Part shown: one piece after another, positions 24,305 to 32,988 of the stretch
Position numbering within the stretch: the first letter of the stretch is position 1
How the letters are laid out: every line of letters begins with the position of its first letter
Source: DASVTU01 sp036387415
GTDB lineage: Bacteria; Acidobacteriota; Blastocatellia; Pyrinomonadales; Pyrinomonadaceae
Reading direction: 5' to 3'
Assembly: GCA_036387415.1 (NCBI GenBank)
Contig: DASVTU010000039.1
Span: forward strand, 868,001-932,000
DNA length: 64,000 nt
Notes under the pieces: model-generated
Databases searched by the model: none
Told to the model about the DNA's origin: nothing
Seen by the model: only the letters and a program-made list of their open reading frames with translations
Position numbers and translations under genes: made by a program

Positions 24305-25648
24305 TTAGAGCAGAACGGAACCGCCACGCAGTTTCATCGGTCGCAGACGTTGCGGGGTGATAATCTGCGGGTTGATGTTGAGATTCATGTTCGGCAGATT
24401 GATGTTTGGCAGATTGATATTCGGCAGACTGATGTTCGGCAGTGGCGCGAGGTGGACATTGGGCGGATTGATGTTGATGCGCGGAAGATGTATCGCGCCG
24501 GGCGCGAACGCCATTTCGTCCATGAAGAATTCCATGTTGGGCGACTGGCTCTGTTCGGGCATAAGGCGGATGGTGCGTCGCTTCTTGTCGCGCACGATGG
24601 TGATGTTTATCTCGCCATCTTTCTTGCGATTGATGGCGCGCGAAATGTCGTTCGACTGACTGATGCGCTCGCCGTCAACCTCTGTAATCACGTCGCCCGC
24701 GCGGATGCCGGCTCTGGCCGCAGGGCTATTCTCCGCGACCGACGAGACGAGCACTCCGCGTTCCTCATCGACTCCGAAATACTCCGCAAGTTGTTTCGTC
24801 AAACGACTGGTCGAAACGCCGATGCGACGCGACGCGCCGAAATTCATCGTGAACAGATTCGGATTGCCGCGCAGCATTTCTTCCGTCTGCTTTCGCATCT
24901 GGTCGCCCCGGAGACGCATCTCGCCTTCGCGCTTCGCCATCTCCTCGCCGCGCCGACGCATCTCGTCGCTCTGCCTGCGTAGTTCGTCGCCGTGTCGTCG
25001 CATCTCATCGCCGCGTTGTTGCCACTCTCGCGACTGTTCCGGCGTGAACATTTCTCCTCTGTAGATGCCGGGGAAATTCTGTCGATTGCCGAGTTTGACG
25101 TTGATTTCCTGTTCGCTTCCGTTGCGGCTGATGGAGAGACGCGCGGTGTGTTCGGGTGGGACTTCGTCAATTAGTCGATTGAGTTTGCGAATGCTTGACA
25201 CCACCTCGCCGTCGAAGCGGAGGATGACATCGTTCTCCCTCAACCCGGCGCGACCCGCCGGACTATCCTGAACAACACGCGAGACGCCGACTCCGCGCAC
25301 ATCGCGCAAGTTGAAGCGACCCATGTTCTCGCGCGTTATCTCTTCCGTGTAGACGCCGAGAAAATTATCGCCGCCGAAGAAATAGGAGAAGCCGTGCGCG
25401 TCGGGCGCGAGTGCGCCAAACGCTGCGACTGGCGGCGCGGGCAGAGTTTCCGGTGCGCGAGGCGTCTGCGCGGTCGGCGGCGTCTGCGCGACGGGTGGTG
25501 CGGGCGACGTTGGCGGCGTCTGCGCCGCAGGCGGTGTGCCGGGCGTTGGCGGCGTGGCGAGGACTGCTTCCTGTGCGCGGAGCGTCGCAGCGCCGCTCCA
25601 CAGCACCAACAAGAAGGCGGAAAGCCGGACGAGAGATTTCTTGTTCAT
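24305..25648 (-). CDS. Secreted double-PDZ protein with coiled coil and LPNIN repeats
   Basis: 447 residues. Signal peptide MNKKSLVRLSAFLLVLWSGAATLRAQ, then an Ala/Pro/Thr linker. First PDZ: FLGVYTEEITRENM through GVGVSRVVQDSPAGRAGLRENDVILRFDGEVVSSI. Then a charged helix with repeating MRRHGDELRRQSDEM. Second PDZ: GVSTSRLTKQLAEYF through AENSPAARAGIRAGDVITEVDGERISQ. The tail (last 60 residues) contains tandem LPNIN units (see separate repeat). No trypsin-like protease domain, so a peptide-binding scaffold rather than DegP itself. Start M at 25648 has GGAGGA at ideal spacing; an upstream in-frame ATG is rejected. Confidence 0.87.
   Translation of the reverse strand: MNKKSLVRLSAFLLVLWSGAATLRAQEAVLATPPTPGTPPAAQTPPTSPAPPVAQTPPTAQTPRAPETLPAPPVAAFGALAPDAHGFSYFFGGDNFLGVYTEEITRENMGRFNLRDVRGVGVSRVVQDSPAGRAGLRENDVILRFDGEVVSSIRKLNRLIDEVPPEHTARLSISRNGSEQEINVKLGNRQNFPGIYRGEMFTPEQSREWQQRGDEMRRHGDELRRQSDEMRRRGEEMAKREGEMRLRGDQMRKQTEEMLRGNPNLFTMNFGASRRIGVSTSRLTKQLAEYFGVDEERGVLVSSVAENSPAARAGIRAGDVITEVDGERISQSNDISRAINRKKDGEINITIVRDKKRRTIRLMPEQSQSPNMEFFMDEMAFAPGAIHLPRININPPNVHLAPLPNISLPNINLPNINLPNMNLNINPQIITPQRLRPMKLRGGSVLL
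24376..24434 (-). repeat. 15-bp tandem repeat encoding LPNIN units
   Basis: Four to five degenerate copies of a 15-bp unit (coding strand form of CGGCAGATTGATGTT-like sequence) give repeating Leu-Pro-Asn-Ile-Asn or Met-Asn at the C-terminus of the PDZ protein. Perfect codon register. Confidence 0.75.
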
Positions 25649-25726
25649 CAAAAATAATCCTCCAGAGAGAGAGTTTTTCGCTAATTGCACGCGCCCCACA
25701 CGCGACGGTTCCGAAAAATTTCAAAG

Positions 25727-25857
25727 CAGAAGTCAGGAGCGACAAGCGGGAAGTCAGAATAAAACTGTCAGCACTTCGCACAAAGCTGTCTTCCCGTTCA
25801 TCTACTGACTACTGGCTACTGTCTTCTGTCTACCGTTTCGCGTTCCGCGTTCCGCAT
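25727..25857. repeat. Weak period-7 inverted repeat region (CTACTGR/GTCAGRA words)
   Basis: The right part (25799-25857) shows CTACTGA, CTACTGG, CTACTGT, then GTTTCGC GTTCCGC GTTCCGC, all in 7-nt steps. The left part (25727-25768) has AAGTCAGGAGCGACAAGC-like words but only partial complementarity. Lies in the divergent gap 25649-25944; no gene there. Confidence 0.45.
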
Positions 25858-25944
25858 TGTTCTTTGTTACACTTCCGGCGTTATCGAAATTCTCATGCGA
25901 GTTGCGACGCGTGCGCCGGACGACCGGACGCCAACGGAATTTGA

Positions 25945-26493
25945 ATGATGAAGATTCTCGACATCGGCTGCGGCAAACACAAAACGCCGGGCAGCATCGG
26001 CCTCGACAGCAACCCACGAACCGACGCCGACGTGATTCACAATCTCGACGAAGTGCCCTACCCGTTTCCCGATAATGAATTCGACCTCCTCATCGGCAAT
26101 CAGGTTATCGAACACGTCGATGATGTGCTCGCCGTCATGGCCGAACTTCATCGCATCGCCAAACCCGGCGCGGTTATTCGTCTCGACACGCCGCATTATT
26201 CCGACATCGCCTCCTTCACAGACCCGACGCACAAACATCATCTAACCACCGAATCCTTCGCATACTTCACGGGCAAGCGACCCGATTTCGACTTCTACAG
26301 CAACGTGACGTTGCGCCCGCGCGTCGTGCGCGTCACGATGCTCAAGCTCTGGCGCGCGCTCGGCTTCGAGTTGCTCGTCAATAGCTGCAACCGCTATCCG
26401 GCGCTGCGTTTCATACGCCGCTTCTGGGAAACCTATCTCTGCTTCGTCATTCGCGGCAAGACCATCTATTTCGAGTTTGAAGTCATCAAGTAA
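25945..26493 (+). CDS. SAM-dependent methyltransferase (type 11-like)
   Basis: 182 residues. Seen: MKILDIGCGKHKTPGSIGLD, a shortened SAM-binding motif I (ILDIGCGKHK), then DEVPYPFPDNEFDLLIGNQVIEHVDDVLAVMAELHRIAKPGAVIRL, motif IV/V style as in UbiE/type-11 enzymes. The end (FIRRFWETYLCFVIRGKTIYFEFEVIK) is hydrophobic. The substrate is unknown. Proximity to a GT39-like membrane glycosyltransferase suggests surface polysaccharide or glycolipid work, which is inference. Two ATG codons in tandem at 25945 and 25948. Confidence 0.85.
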   Translation: MMKILDIGCGKHKTPGSIGLDSNPRTDADVIHNLDEVPYPFPDNEFDLLIGNQVIEHVDDVLAVMAELHRIAKPGAVIRLDTPHYSDIASFTDPTHKHHLTTESFAYFTGKRPDFDFYSNVTLRPRVVRVTMLKLWRALGFELLVNSCNRYPALRFIRRFWETYLCFVIRGKTIYFEFEVIK

Positions 26494-26570
26494 CCGTGGC
26501 CGCCTTCAAACGTGGTCGTTTCCTCCGACTCGAATTCCGGCGACGCGCGTGTCCCGACCTTTAACCAAAA

Positions 26571-28337
26571 ATGGCGCACAAGAACGACGATTCATCCACC
26601 AACCCTTCATCCACCAATTCTTCATCCGGCGGCGACGCCGCATCCGGCAAGCATCCCGCACCGTTCGACGAAGATGCGGAAGAAGGCGCGGGTCTGAGGG
26701 GCGCGTGGATTGTGTTGTTCGGTTTGGCGGCGTTGCTTCTTGTGGCGACGAGGCTGTGGCGTTTGACAGATTCGTGTCTCTGGTTTGACGAAATCTTCAG
26801 CGTCCACGCCGCGCGATACGACCTCTACGCGATGTTGAATTTCGTCGCGCAAGACCTTATCCACCCGCCGCTTTTTTACATACTGTTGAAGGCGTGGATG
26901 GCGTCGGGCGGGGAGTCGCTCGCGTGGCTCAGGCTCTTTCCGGCGCTCGCGTCGGTGGCGACCGTGGTTCCATTCCTTCTGCTCTGCCGCGAACTCCGTC
27001 TCAAAGCCGACGAGACAACACTCGCGCTCGCGCTCATGGCGCTCAACGGCTACTTAATCAAGTACGCGCAGGAAGTGAGGATGTATAGCCTGCTGCTGCT
27101 CCTCGCGTTCTGTTCGCTGTGGCTTTTCGCGCGATACTACAACGCGCACACGAACGCACGGAAAGAACTCCTCGCGCTGTTCGCGGCAAACCTCCTGCTC
27201 GTCTACACGCATTATTTCGGCTGGCTGCTCGTCGCTTCCGAGTTCGTCTTTCTCCTCGTCTTTGCGGCGCGAGGCAAGTGGCGGATGTTTTTGATAAAGA
27301 CAACCGCGCTGCTCGTCTGCTTTAGCCCGTGGGTTTACGCGGTCTTAACACGCGCGGCAAACGCCGGAACAGGCGCGGGGCTGCGACAGAATATCGGTTG
27401 GATGTCGCGCCCCGGTCTGCGCGCGGTCGCACAGTTTTATGTCACGCTCCAAGAGATTCTTTATTACCCGCAGAGCAATAACGAGCCTCTGTTTCAACGT
27501 TGGAGTGCGCCGCTCGGACTGCTGCTATTTGTCTGTCCGGTCGTCTTGCTTATCATCCGGCACGTGCTCCGACGACGCGCGCCATTCGACACACAGACGG
27601 AGACACACGCGACCGAGAACGCAGCGACACTCTCCACGCGACACGCGGAGACACCTGAGATTCATCGTGCGACGACGCTTTCGTGGCTGCTTCTCTTCTC
27701 GTTGTTGCCGTCGGCTTTCGCTTTTTTGGCGAGTTGGTTTCTTCCGTATTCGGTCTGGGGCGCACGCCATCTCATCATCGTCGCGCCGTCGTATCTCATC
27801 GTCGTCGCCGTTGCGCTCTGCCGTCTGCGTCCCGTCTGGTTGAGAACTTCGATGCTCGTTATGCTCGGATGTTGGACGGTCGCGTCTGCGTCTGCGCTCG
27901 CCGTCCGTCGCGAGGGGAATTACATCTGGTGCGCATGGGAGACACTTGCGCGCCGTCTGCCGGAAGCCGAACGCGCGGGCGGCGAGCCCGTCAGCGTTTA
28001 CGTCTTTGAGGATTTGGTGGCCTATCATGCGTGGTTCGCTTTAAGTAGGATGGAGGCCGACGGGTTTCGGGTCGAAGTCGTTAAAGGCATCGACGGTTTG
28101 ATGGAAGACCCGGCCTATTTTCTGCCGCGCGGTTTTGACGAAATAGCGACCAACTCAAACGGCGCAGAGGCTTTCGTTGATGAACATTTCTGGATTGCTT
28201 TCCGCGATACGGCTTGGAAACCGGAGAGCCAGCCGCTCAAAATGTTGCGCGAGCGCGGCTACGAGATTGGGCAGATTTTTCACGTCGAGGCGCAGGGTCA
28301 GAAGGCTTTTCTCGTCGCCGTCCGGCGCAAGAAATGA
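26571..28337 (+). CDS. GT39/ArnT-like membrane glycosyltransferase
   Basis: 588 residues with about ten hydrophobic spans. N-terminus is a 40-residue Ser/Asn/Asp-rich cytosolic tail. Seen: WIVLFGLAALLLVATRLWRLTDSCLWFDEIFSVHAAR, with the WFDE acidic motif of GT-C lipid-linked sugar transferases, and DLIHPPLFYILLKAWM, typical of PMT_2/GT39 proteins. Expected to move a sugar from a polyprenyl-phosphate donor on the outer face of the inner membrane. No periplasmic C-terminal domain of recognised kind; the C-terminus (about 430-588) is soluble. Acceptor unknown. Confidence 0.83.
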   Translation: MAHKNDDSSTNPSSTNSSSGGDAASGKHPAPFDEDAEEGAGLRGAWIVLFGLAALLLVATRLWRLTDSCLWFDEIFSVHAARYDLYAMLNFVAQDLIHPPLFYILLKAWMASGGESLAWLRLFPALASVATVVPFLLLCRELRLKADETTLALALMALNGYLIKYAQEVRMYSLLLLLAFCSLWLFARYYNAHTNARKELLALFAANLLLVYTHYFGWLLVASEFVFLLVFAARGKWRMFLIKTTALLVCFSPWVYAVLTRAANAGTGAGLRQNIGWMSRPGLRAVAQFYVTLQEILYYPQSNNEPLFQRWSAPLGLLLFVCPVVLLIIRHVLRRRAPFDTQTETHATENAATLSTRHAETPEIHRATTLSWLLLFSLLPSAFAFLASWFLPYSVWGARHLIIVAPSYLIVVAVALCRLRPVWLRTSMLVMLGCWTVASASALAVRREGNYIWCAWETLARRLPEAERAGGEPVSVYVFEDLVAYHAWFALSRMEADGFRVEVVKGIDGLMEDPAYFLPRGFDEIATNSNGAEAFVDEHFWIAFRDTAWKPESQPLKMLRERGYEIGQIFHVEAQGQKAFLVAVRRKK

Positions 28338-28397
28338 TTGAGAGAATTTTGATTCGCGCGATGCATGGTTTGTCTAAACAACCTTTGGAGTTGATGC

Positions 28398-28871
28398 ATG
28401 ATGCGGATAAGGACGGCGGAGGCGGAAGATGCGAGCGCGATTCAGGCGCTTATCGGCTTGGTCTATGCCGAGTACGGCTGCGTGCTCAACGTGGACGAGG
28501 ACGAACCGCACCTGCGCGAACCGGGCGAGTATTTTCGCTCGCGCGGCGGTGAGTTCTGGGTGGTTGAAGACGACGCGGGAATCAAGGCGACGGTGGCCGT
28601 GATGCTTCACGCAGACGAGGTGTCGGAGTTGAAATCTCTGTACGTTCATCCGTCGCTGCGGCGACAGGGGTGGGGTCGGCGTCTCACGGAATTGGCGTTG
28701 GAGCACGCGCGCCGTTCGGGCAGCACGAAAATGTTCCTGTGGAGCGATACGCGTTTTCTCGACGCGCACCGTCTCTATCGCAGCATGAGCTTTCTTCCGT
28801 GCGGCACAAGAGAGTTGCACGACTCGAACAACTCCGTCGAGTTCGGTTTCGAGATGTGGTTGGAAAGATAG
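28398..28871 (+). CDS. GNAT-family N-acetyltransferase
   Basis: 157 residues. Seen: MRIRTAEAEDASAIQALIGLVY at the start, EFWVVEDDAGIKATVAVMLHADEVSELKSLYVHPSLRRQGWGRRLTELALEHA, where LYVHPSLRRQGWGRRL is the acetyl-CoA-binding R/Q-x-x-G-x-G/A motif, and an ending KMFLWSDTRFLDAHRLYRSMSF. Substrate unknown. Stands after the glycosyltransferase on the same strand. Confidence 0.9.
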   Translation: MMRIRTAEAEDASAIQALIGLVYAEYGCVLNVDEDEPHLREPGEYFRSRGGEFWVVEDDAGIKATVAVMLHADEVSELKSLYVHPSLRRQGWGRRLTELALEHARRSGSTKMFLWSDTRFLDAHRLYRSMSFLPCGTRELHDSNNSVEFGFEMWLER

Positions 28872-28977
28872 AGGTCTGAGGTGAGCGGTCGGAGGGTCAG
28901 TGTTTAGATGAAAGACTTATGTTCTGAGTTTCGGCCTCTATCCCCTGACCTCTGAACTCCAACCTCTCGCCTCTGCT
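28869..28977. repeat. Period-7 inverted repeat element (GAGGTCT family)
   Basis: Left arm 28869-28900 GAGGTCTGAGGTGAGCGGTCGGAGGGTCAG-like words (quoted in part); right arm 28932-28977 CCTCTAT, CCCCTGA, CCTCTGA, ACTCCAA, CCTCTCG, CCTCTGC in exact 7-nt register. Confidence 0.8.
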
Positions 28978-29046
28978 TTTAGTGGTTGACTTTTGGGGCG
29001 CGGCTTGTGACATTGTGGGAAAAATCAAATCGAGGAGAGGCTGACC

Positions 29047-29631
29047 ATGAGCGCAAAAGCTAAACGCGGTGGAGAAGGCGGACGCGAAAAGTCGCAGGGC
29101 AAGCGACCGACGAAGAAAGACCAGATTGTCGCGTTGTTTCTGTCGGGGATGGGAGAGGTGGAAGACATCGCCATTATTATGGGCGCGCGTTCGAGCTATG
29201 TCGGGTCGGTGTTGCAGGAGGCGGGACTGGTAAGCGGCTACTTCGACCTCTACACTTCGACCGCTCATCCGATGAACGTCTATTCCAAATTCTTCGCCAA
29301 CAAACTCGGCTTCAAAGACGAAGCGGCAGCGCAAGAAAGCATTGAGTTGATTGACCGTCTCTATCGGCAATTCGATTTGGCGCAAGACCGCGCGGGGCAG
29401 CATCATGCGTTGATGATGGCGCTCACGATGTTTGACCGCGCGCGTTGGACTGGCAAGGGACGCGAGGCCGAAATCTTTCGCGGATGGCTCGCCGAACGAC
29501 TGGCCGAAGCCACACCCTCCGTCGAACCGGATGCGGAGAAGGACGCCGGAGACTCCCGCAGAGACGCGCACGACGGTCACGAAGACGACGATGATGATAC
29601 AGAGGAAGTGTCGTCGCCGAGTCCTTCATAA
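29047..29631 (+). CDS. Helix-turn-helix-like protein with acidic tail, unknown function
   Basis: 194 residues. N-terminus basic (KRGGEGGREKSQGKRPTKKDQ), followed by IVALFLSGMGEVEDIAIIMGARSSYVGSVLQEAGLV, a pattern like a homeodomain/resolvase-type HTH (helix, AxIMGxxxSYVxxxLQ recognition helix). A middle helical part (DEAAAQESIELIDRLYRQFDLAQDRAGQHHALMMAL) follows; the last 40 residues are strongly acidic (HEDDDDDTEEV). A DNA-binding role is inferred; no family named. GAGGAGAGGCTGACC before the ATG is a good ribosome binding site. Confidence 0.65.
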   Translation: MSAKAKRGGEGGREKSQGKRPTKKDQIVALFLSGMGEVEDIAIIMGARSSYVGSVLQEAGLVSGYFDLYTSTAHPMNVYSKFFANKLGFKDEAAAQESIELIDRLYRQFDLAQDRAGQHHALMMALTMFDRARWTGKGREAEIFRGWLAERLAEATPSVEPDAEKDAGDSRRDAHDGHEDDDDDTEEVSSPSPS

Positions 29632-29743
29632 ACTCGCCGTGGATGCGATGCGTGTGGCACGCGGAGAATAGTTTCCGTCGTGAGGGAGCGTGCGGGCAAG
29701 TTCGTTGAGAGGCAAAACCGGCAGAGTGCTTGATGGAAAGTTG

Positions 29744-31024
29744 ATGAACATCAGAGGTTGGTCGGCAAAATTTCTGCTGGTGGCGTCGAGCGTGCTGGTC
29801 GGGCTGTTGATTGTCGAGGTAGCGTTGCGCGCAGTGGGTTACACCTATCCGGTCTTCTACACCACGGACACCGAGCGCGGCTACGCTCTGCGTCCACACA
29901 TGGAGGGATGGTATCGCAAAGAGGGCGAGGCATACGTCCGCATCAACAGCGACGGCTTGCGCGACCGCGAACACACGAAGACGAAACCGCCCGACACGCT
30001 CCGCATCGCCGTCCTCGGCGACTCATACGCGGAGGCGCTGCAAGTGCCTCTGGAAAACGCCTTCTGGATGGTCATGGAGGCGCGTCTGAAGGGTTGCGAA
30101 GCGGCGGGGGGCGGGCGCACGAAAATCGAGGTCATCAATTTCGGCGTCTCCGGCTACAGCACGGCGCAGGAACTCATCACACTGCGCCAACACGTCTGGG
30201 ACTACTCGCCCGACATCGTTCTCGTCGCCGTCACCACCAACAACGACATCACAGACAACTCCCGCGTGTTCAAAAAGACGGACGAGATTCCCTATTTCGT
30301 CCTCCGCGATAATCAACTCGCGCTCGACGATTCTTTTCGCACATCGAAGGCGTTTCGCTTGCGACATTCCGCCCTGAATCGCGCCGGAAGATGGATTCGC
30401 GACCGACTCCGTTTCATTCAGGCGCTTCATCAATCGCATGGCGCGATTAAAAGTTTCATCGCATCGAGACGTGCGCGCCGGAGTGCGAATGCAGACGCTC
30501 AGACGCAGAAGCGCGCGACCGCTGAAAACGGCGTCTCAGACGCTCAAGCGACCGACGCCGCGACGCCCAACAACGCCGCCGCCGCGCAAGCCGAAGAACT
30601 TGGCGTCGATTACATGATTTATCGTCCACCCGCCGACGAGGTTTGGAGGGATGCGTGGGCGGTGACGGAGCGATTGATGATGCAGATGCGTGACGAGGTT
30701 GAAAGTCGCGGCGCGAGGTTTTTGGTCGTCACGTTGAGCAATGCGATACAGGTGCACCCTGAACCGCGCGCGCGGCAGGAATTCGCGAAGCGTCTCGGAG
30801 TCGATGATTTGCTCTATCCAGATTTGCGTCTCAAGGCACTCGGCGAGCGCGAGGGTTTCGAGGTGTTGAATCTCGCTCCGTCTCTCCAAGCCTATGCCGA
30901 ACAGCACAAAGTTTTTCTCCACGGCGCGGGCAGCCAAATCGGTAACGGCCACTGGAACGCGCACGGACACGCGCTGGCAGGCGAACTCGTCGCACGACGC
31001 CTCTGCGAAGTAATCGCCCGATGA
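29744..31024 (+). CDS. SGNH-hydrolase-like protein with N-terminal membrane anchor
   Basis: 426 residues. Signal anchor WSAKFLLVASSVLVGLLIVEVALRAVGY at about residues 6-33. SGNH block I: IAVLGDSYAEALQV (nucleophile Ser). Block II/III region: INFGVSGYSTAQELI and VAVTTNNDITDNS (block III Asn). C-terminal: GNGHWNAHGHALAGELVARRL, where the catalytic His is present but the usual Asp two residues before it is Asn. Family members are O-acetyl-transfer or esterase proteins for surface polysaccharides. An in-frame GTG at 29690 is open; the ATG at 29744 is preferred because it begins just before the anchor. An Ala/Thr-rich insertion at about 250-285. Confidence 0.8.
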   Translation: MNIRGWSAKFLLVASSVLVGLLIVEVALRAVGYTYPVFYTTDTERGYALRPHMEGWYRKEGEAYVRINSDGLRDREHTKTKPPDTLRIAVLGDSYAEALQVPLENAFWMVMEARLKGCEAAGGGRTKIEVINFGVSGYSTAQELITLRQHVWDYSPDIVLVAVTTNNDITDNSRVFKKTDEIPYFVLRDNQLALDDSFRTSKAFRLRHSALNRAGRWIRDRLRFIQALHQSHGAIKSFIASRRARRSANADAQTQKRATAENGVSDAQATDAATPNNAAAAQAEELGVDYMIYRPPADEVWRDAWAVTERLMMQMRDEVESRGARFLVVTLSNAIQVHPEPRARQEFAKRLGVDDLLYPDLRLKALGEREGFEVLNLAPSLQAYAEQHKVFLHGAGSQIGNGHWNAHGHALAGELVARRLCEVIAR

Positions 31025-31481
31025 CGCGCTCGCCGCCGCCGTTCCACACTCGATGCATTACCTGTTTTAATCCTTACGGCAACACCATCTCTCCAAACGC
31101 CGCTCACGATGCCTCGCGTTGATGCAGATAAAATTTCAACGCGCGTATCGGTTTCTCGCGGCTTCTCATCTTCGACATAACAGTCAATCGCTCTCGTCCG
31201 TCTTTACGGCTCCGGCGTGACGCGGCAACGTCTGGAAGTCGTGTTCGTTGAAGCGAGGTTGCGAAGCTCGAAGGCGTCAGGAGATAAGTGTTGACATTTC
31301 GACTAAACGAGAATAGTTTTCCAGCGTTCTACAGTTCCTCGCGCTTCCGGCTGACGTGAGTCTCACTCTCGTTAGTTTCTAATTGAATAAGCAATCTGCG
31401 AACATTGGTCAACGTGCTTGTTCAGGCAATTTGTAATCACCACAACGATTCACATACCAACTCAAAAAAGGAGAACCCTAC
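31025..31481. other. Intergenic region without gene, upstream of the MNIO cluster
   Basis: 457 nt with no credible open reading frame and, unusually for this window, no period-7 inverted repeat. It is less GC-rich than neighbouring genes, especially after 31280. It holds a candidate promoter at 31291-31319 and a strong ribosome binding site at the end, so it is probably the promoter and leader of the peptide gene at 31482. Confidence 0.6.
31291..31319 (+). promoter_or_regulatory. Candidate sigma-70-type promoter for the MNIO cluster
   Basis: A perfect -35 TTGACA (31291-31296), 17-nt spacer, then TAGTTT (31314-31319), a weak -10 match. If used, the leader of the peptide gene would be about 155 nt. 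Inference only. Confidence 0.3.
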
Positions 31482-31847
31482 ATGCCAGCAACTAAGAGAA
31501 CCAGCAAGAAGGGCGGCGGCGGCGGCTCGAAGAAGGGCGGAACCAGAGGCGGCGCAGACAAAAGGGGCGGCTCGAAAAAGGGTGGCTCGAAGAAGGGCGG
31601 CACGCGCAGTCTCGAATCGGTAATATCAACCGTCGGTACTATCGCCGGGACGGTCGGCACCATCGCGGGCGGCCTCGCAGGTGTCAGCACTGGTCGCGTC
31701 AAAGACTTGACGGTGGAAGTGGGTCGCACGTCCAACTTCGACGCCATCGTGCGCGACCTCAAGAAGAAGTTCACACTGGCCGGATGCCCCACATGCAGGT
31801 CTGGTTTTGACAGAATCACCTTCAAGGACAGAGTGCTCCCTGGATAG
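31482..31847 (+). CDS. Putative RiPP precursor peptide: Lys/Gly-rich leader, Cys-x-x-Cys core
   Basis: 121 residues. Part 1 (1-42): SKKGG and related repeats, strongly basic and disordered. Part 2 (43-70): Gly/Thr/Ala-rich, with a tandem TVGTIAG TIAGG motif and no typical signal peptide. Part 3 (71-100): VKDLTVEVGRTSNFDAIVRDLKKKF. Part 4 (101-121): GCPTCRSGFDRITFKDRVLP with the only two cysteines, 102 and 105. Small protein directly before a DUF692 oxidase and its partner, which in known pathways modify Cys or other residues near the C-terminus of a ribosomal peptide; hence the precursor call, which is inference. AAAAAAGGAG ends 8 nt before the ATG, the strongest ribosome binding site in the window. 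An alternative is a nucleic-acid-binding protein that happens to lie here. Confidence 0.6.
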   Translation: MPATKRTSKKGGGGGSKKGGTRGGADKRGGSKKGGSKKGGTRSLESVISTVGTIAGTVGTIAGGLAGVSTGRVKDLTVEVGRTSNFDAIVRDLKKKFTLAGCPTCRSGFDRITFKDRVLPG

Positions 31848-31946
31848 AGACGGGCGAAGCGACGGCAATGACAGACGCGCAAACTCTTTCATAGACGCGA
31901 GTGAAGTTAACTCGACGCACGCGTCCTAGTTGATGTTTCCCTATTA

Positions 31947-31989
31947 TTCGTGAGGAGCGTGCAGCTTATCAGTGTTCGCTCCTCACGAA
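31947..31989 (+). terminator. Perfect 13-bp hairpin between peptide and MNIO genes (attenuator candidate)
   Basis: Arms TTCGTGAGGAGCG (31947-31959) and CGCTCCTCACGAA (31977-31989) are exact inverted copies with a 17-nt loop. No T-run follows, so it is not a classical terminator; partial termination, processing or mRNA 3'-end protection would each give excess precursor message. It differs from the period-7 elements in having unique arms. Confidence 0.55.
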
Positions 31990-32037
31990 CCATCAGATGA
32001 GGATTCCCAAAATCACTTCACGCTCCGATTTTCTAAG

Positions 32038-32988
32038 ATGAACCGCCCACCGCCCGTCCCCAAACTCGGAATCGGACTGCTATACCAAGAGCAACTTCGC
32101 CCGTTTATTGAACGCGAGCGCGACTGCTTCGACTTTCTTGAGTTGATTCCAGACGTGATGTGGGCGGACATGGGCTACGAGCAGTCGCCGCGCTTTGTCG
32201 AGAATCAAGAGGGCATCGGATTTATTCGTCGCGTGCACGCAGAGATGCCCGTCATTCTTCATAGCATCGGTTTCTCCATCGGCAGCGCGCACCGTTTCGA
32301 CCGCGAACACATCGAGCAGATTGCGCGCTGGTACGACTGGCTCAAGTTTCCGTGGCACAGCGACCACCTCGCCTTCATGTTCGCCGAACACATGGACGGC
32401 GAAATCAACGCAGGGGTGACGCTTCCGCTTCCCTACGATGAGGAATCGCTCGACCTCCTTGCTCCACGCATCGCAGAGATGCGCGCGCGCGTCCCCGTGC
32501 CGTTTCTCCTCGAAAACAACGTCTACTTCTTCAAGTACGCCGGACAAGATTTCGACGAGCCGACTTTCCTCAACCGTCTCTGCCAAATGAGCGGTTCGCG
32601 TCTGCTGCTCGACCTCCACAATCTCTACACCAACTGTCGCAACCATTCGACCGACCCGTACGAATTTCTCGACCAGCTCGACCTGCGAAACGTCTTGGAG
32701 ATACACGTCGCGGGCGGCCTTGAAATGGAGGGCTTTTATTTCGACGCACATTCGGGCATCAGCCCGCCCGAAGTCTGGCAACTTCTCGAATGGACGTTGC
32801 CGCGTTGCCCCAATCTCGGCGGCGTCACCTTCGAGATGCTCGGCTCATGGTTTGTCGATGTCGGCACCGAAGGATTGCGCGCACAACTCTCGCGCATGAA
32901 GGAGGCATGGTTGCGCCACAAGCCCGCGCCGCAAGCGACGCCGACAACAGTGGTGGCAACGGCGACGACGGCGGAGGCGCACGCGTGA
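32038..32988 (+). CDS. DUF692 / MNIO-family multinuclear iron oxidase
   Basis: 316 residues. Family members (for example MbnB of methanobactin and TglH) are TIM-barrel enzymes with two or three iron ions that oxidise peptide cysteines or other residues using oxygen. Seen: LGIGLLYQEQLRPFI, His75 in ILHSIGFSIGS, FPWHSDHLAF (107-110), FLLENNVYFF (Glu159), LLLDLHNLYTNC (Asp192, His194, Asn195), LEIHVAGG (His223), FYFDAHSG (236-238) and GVTFEMLGSWF, all expected metal-site positions. The Ala/Thr-rich C-terminus is probably disordered. ATG at 32038; an in-frame GTG at 31972 lies in the hairpin loop. The stop overlaps the partner gene by 4 nt. Confidence 0.92.
   Translation: MNRPPPVPKLGIGLLYQEQLRPFIERERDCFDFLELIPDVMWADMGYEQSPRFVENQEGIGFIRRVHAEMPVILHSIGFSIGSAHRFDREHIEQIARWYDWLKFPWHSDHLAFMFAEHMDGEINAGVTLPLPYDEESLDLLAPRIAEMRARVPVPFLLENNVYFFKYAGQDFDEPTFLNRLCQMSGSRLLLDLHNLYTNCRNHSTDPYEFLDQLDLRNVLEIHVAGGLEMEGFYFDAHSGISPPEVWQLLEWTLPRCPNLGGVTFEMLGSWFVDVGTEGLRAQLSRMKEAWLRHKPAPQATPTTVVATATTAEAHA

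Noticed and set aside
29690..29743. GTG start giving a longer SGNH protein
   Set aside because: Extra 18 residues are not part of the signal anchor and lack support; ATG at 29744 preferred.
31972..32988. GTG start for the MNIO gene
   Set aside because: Lies in the loop of the perfect hairpin and gives a leader unlike family N-termini; ATG at 32038 preferred.
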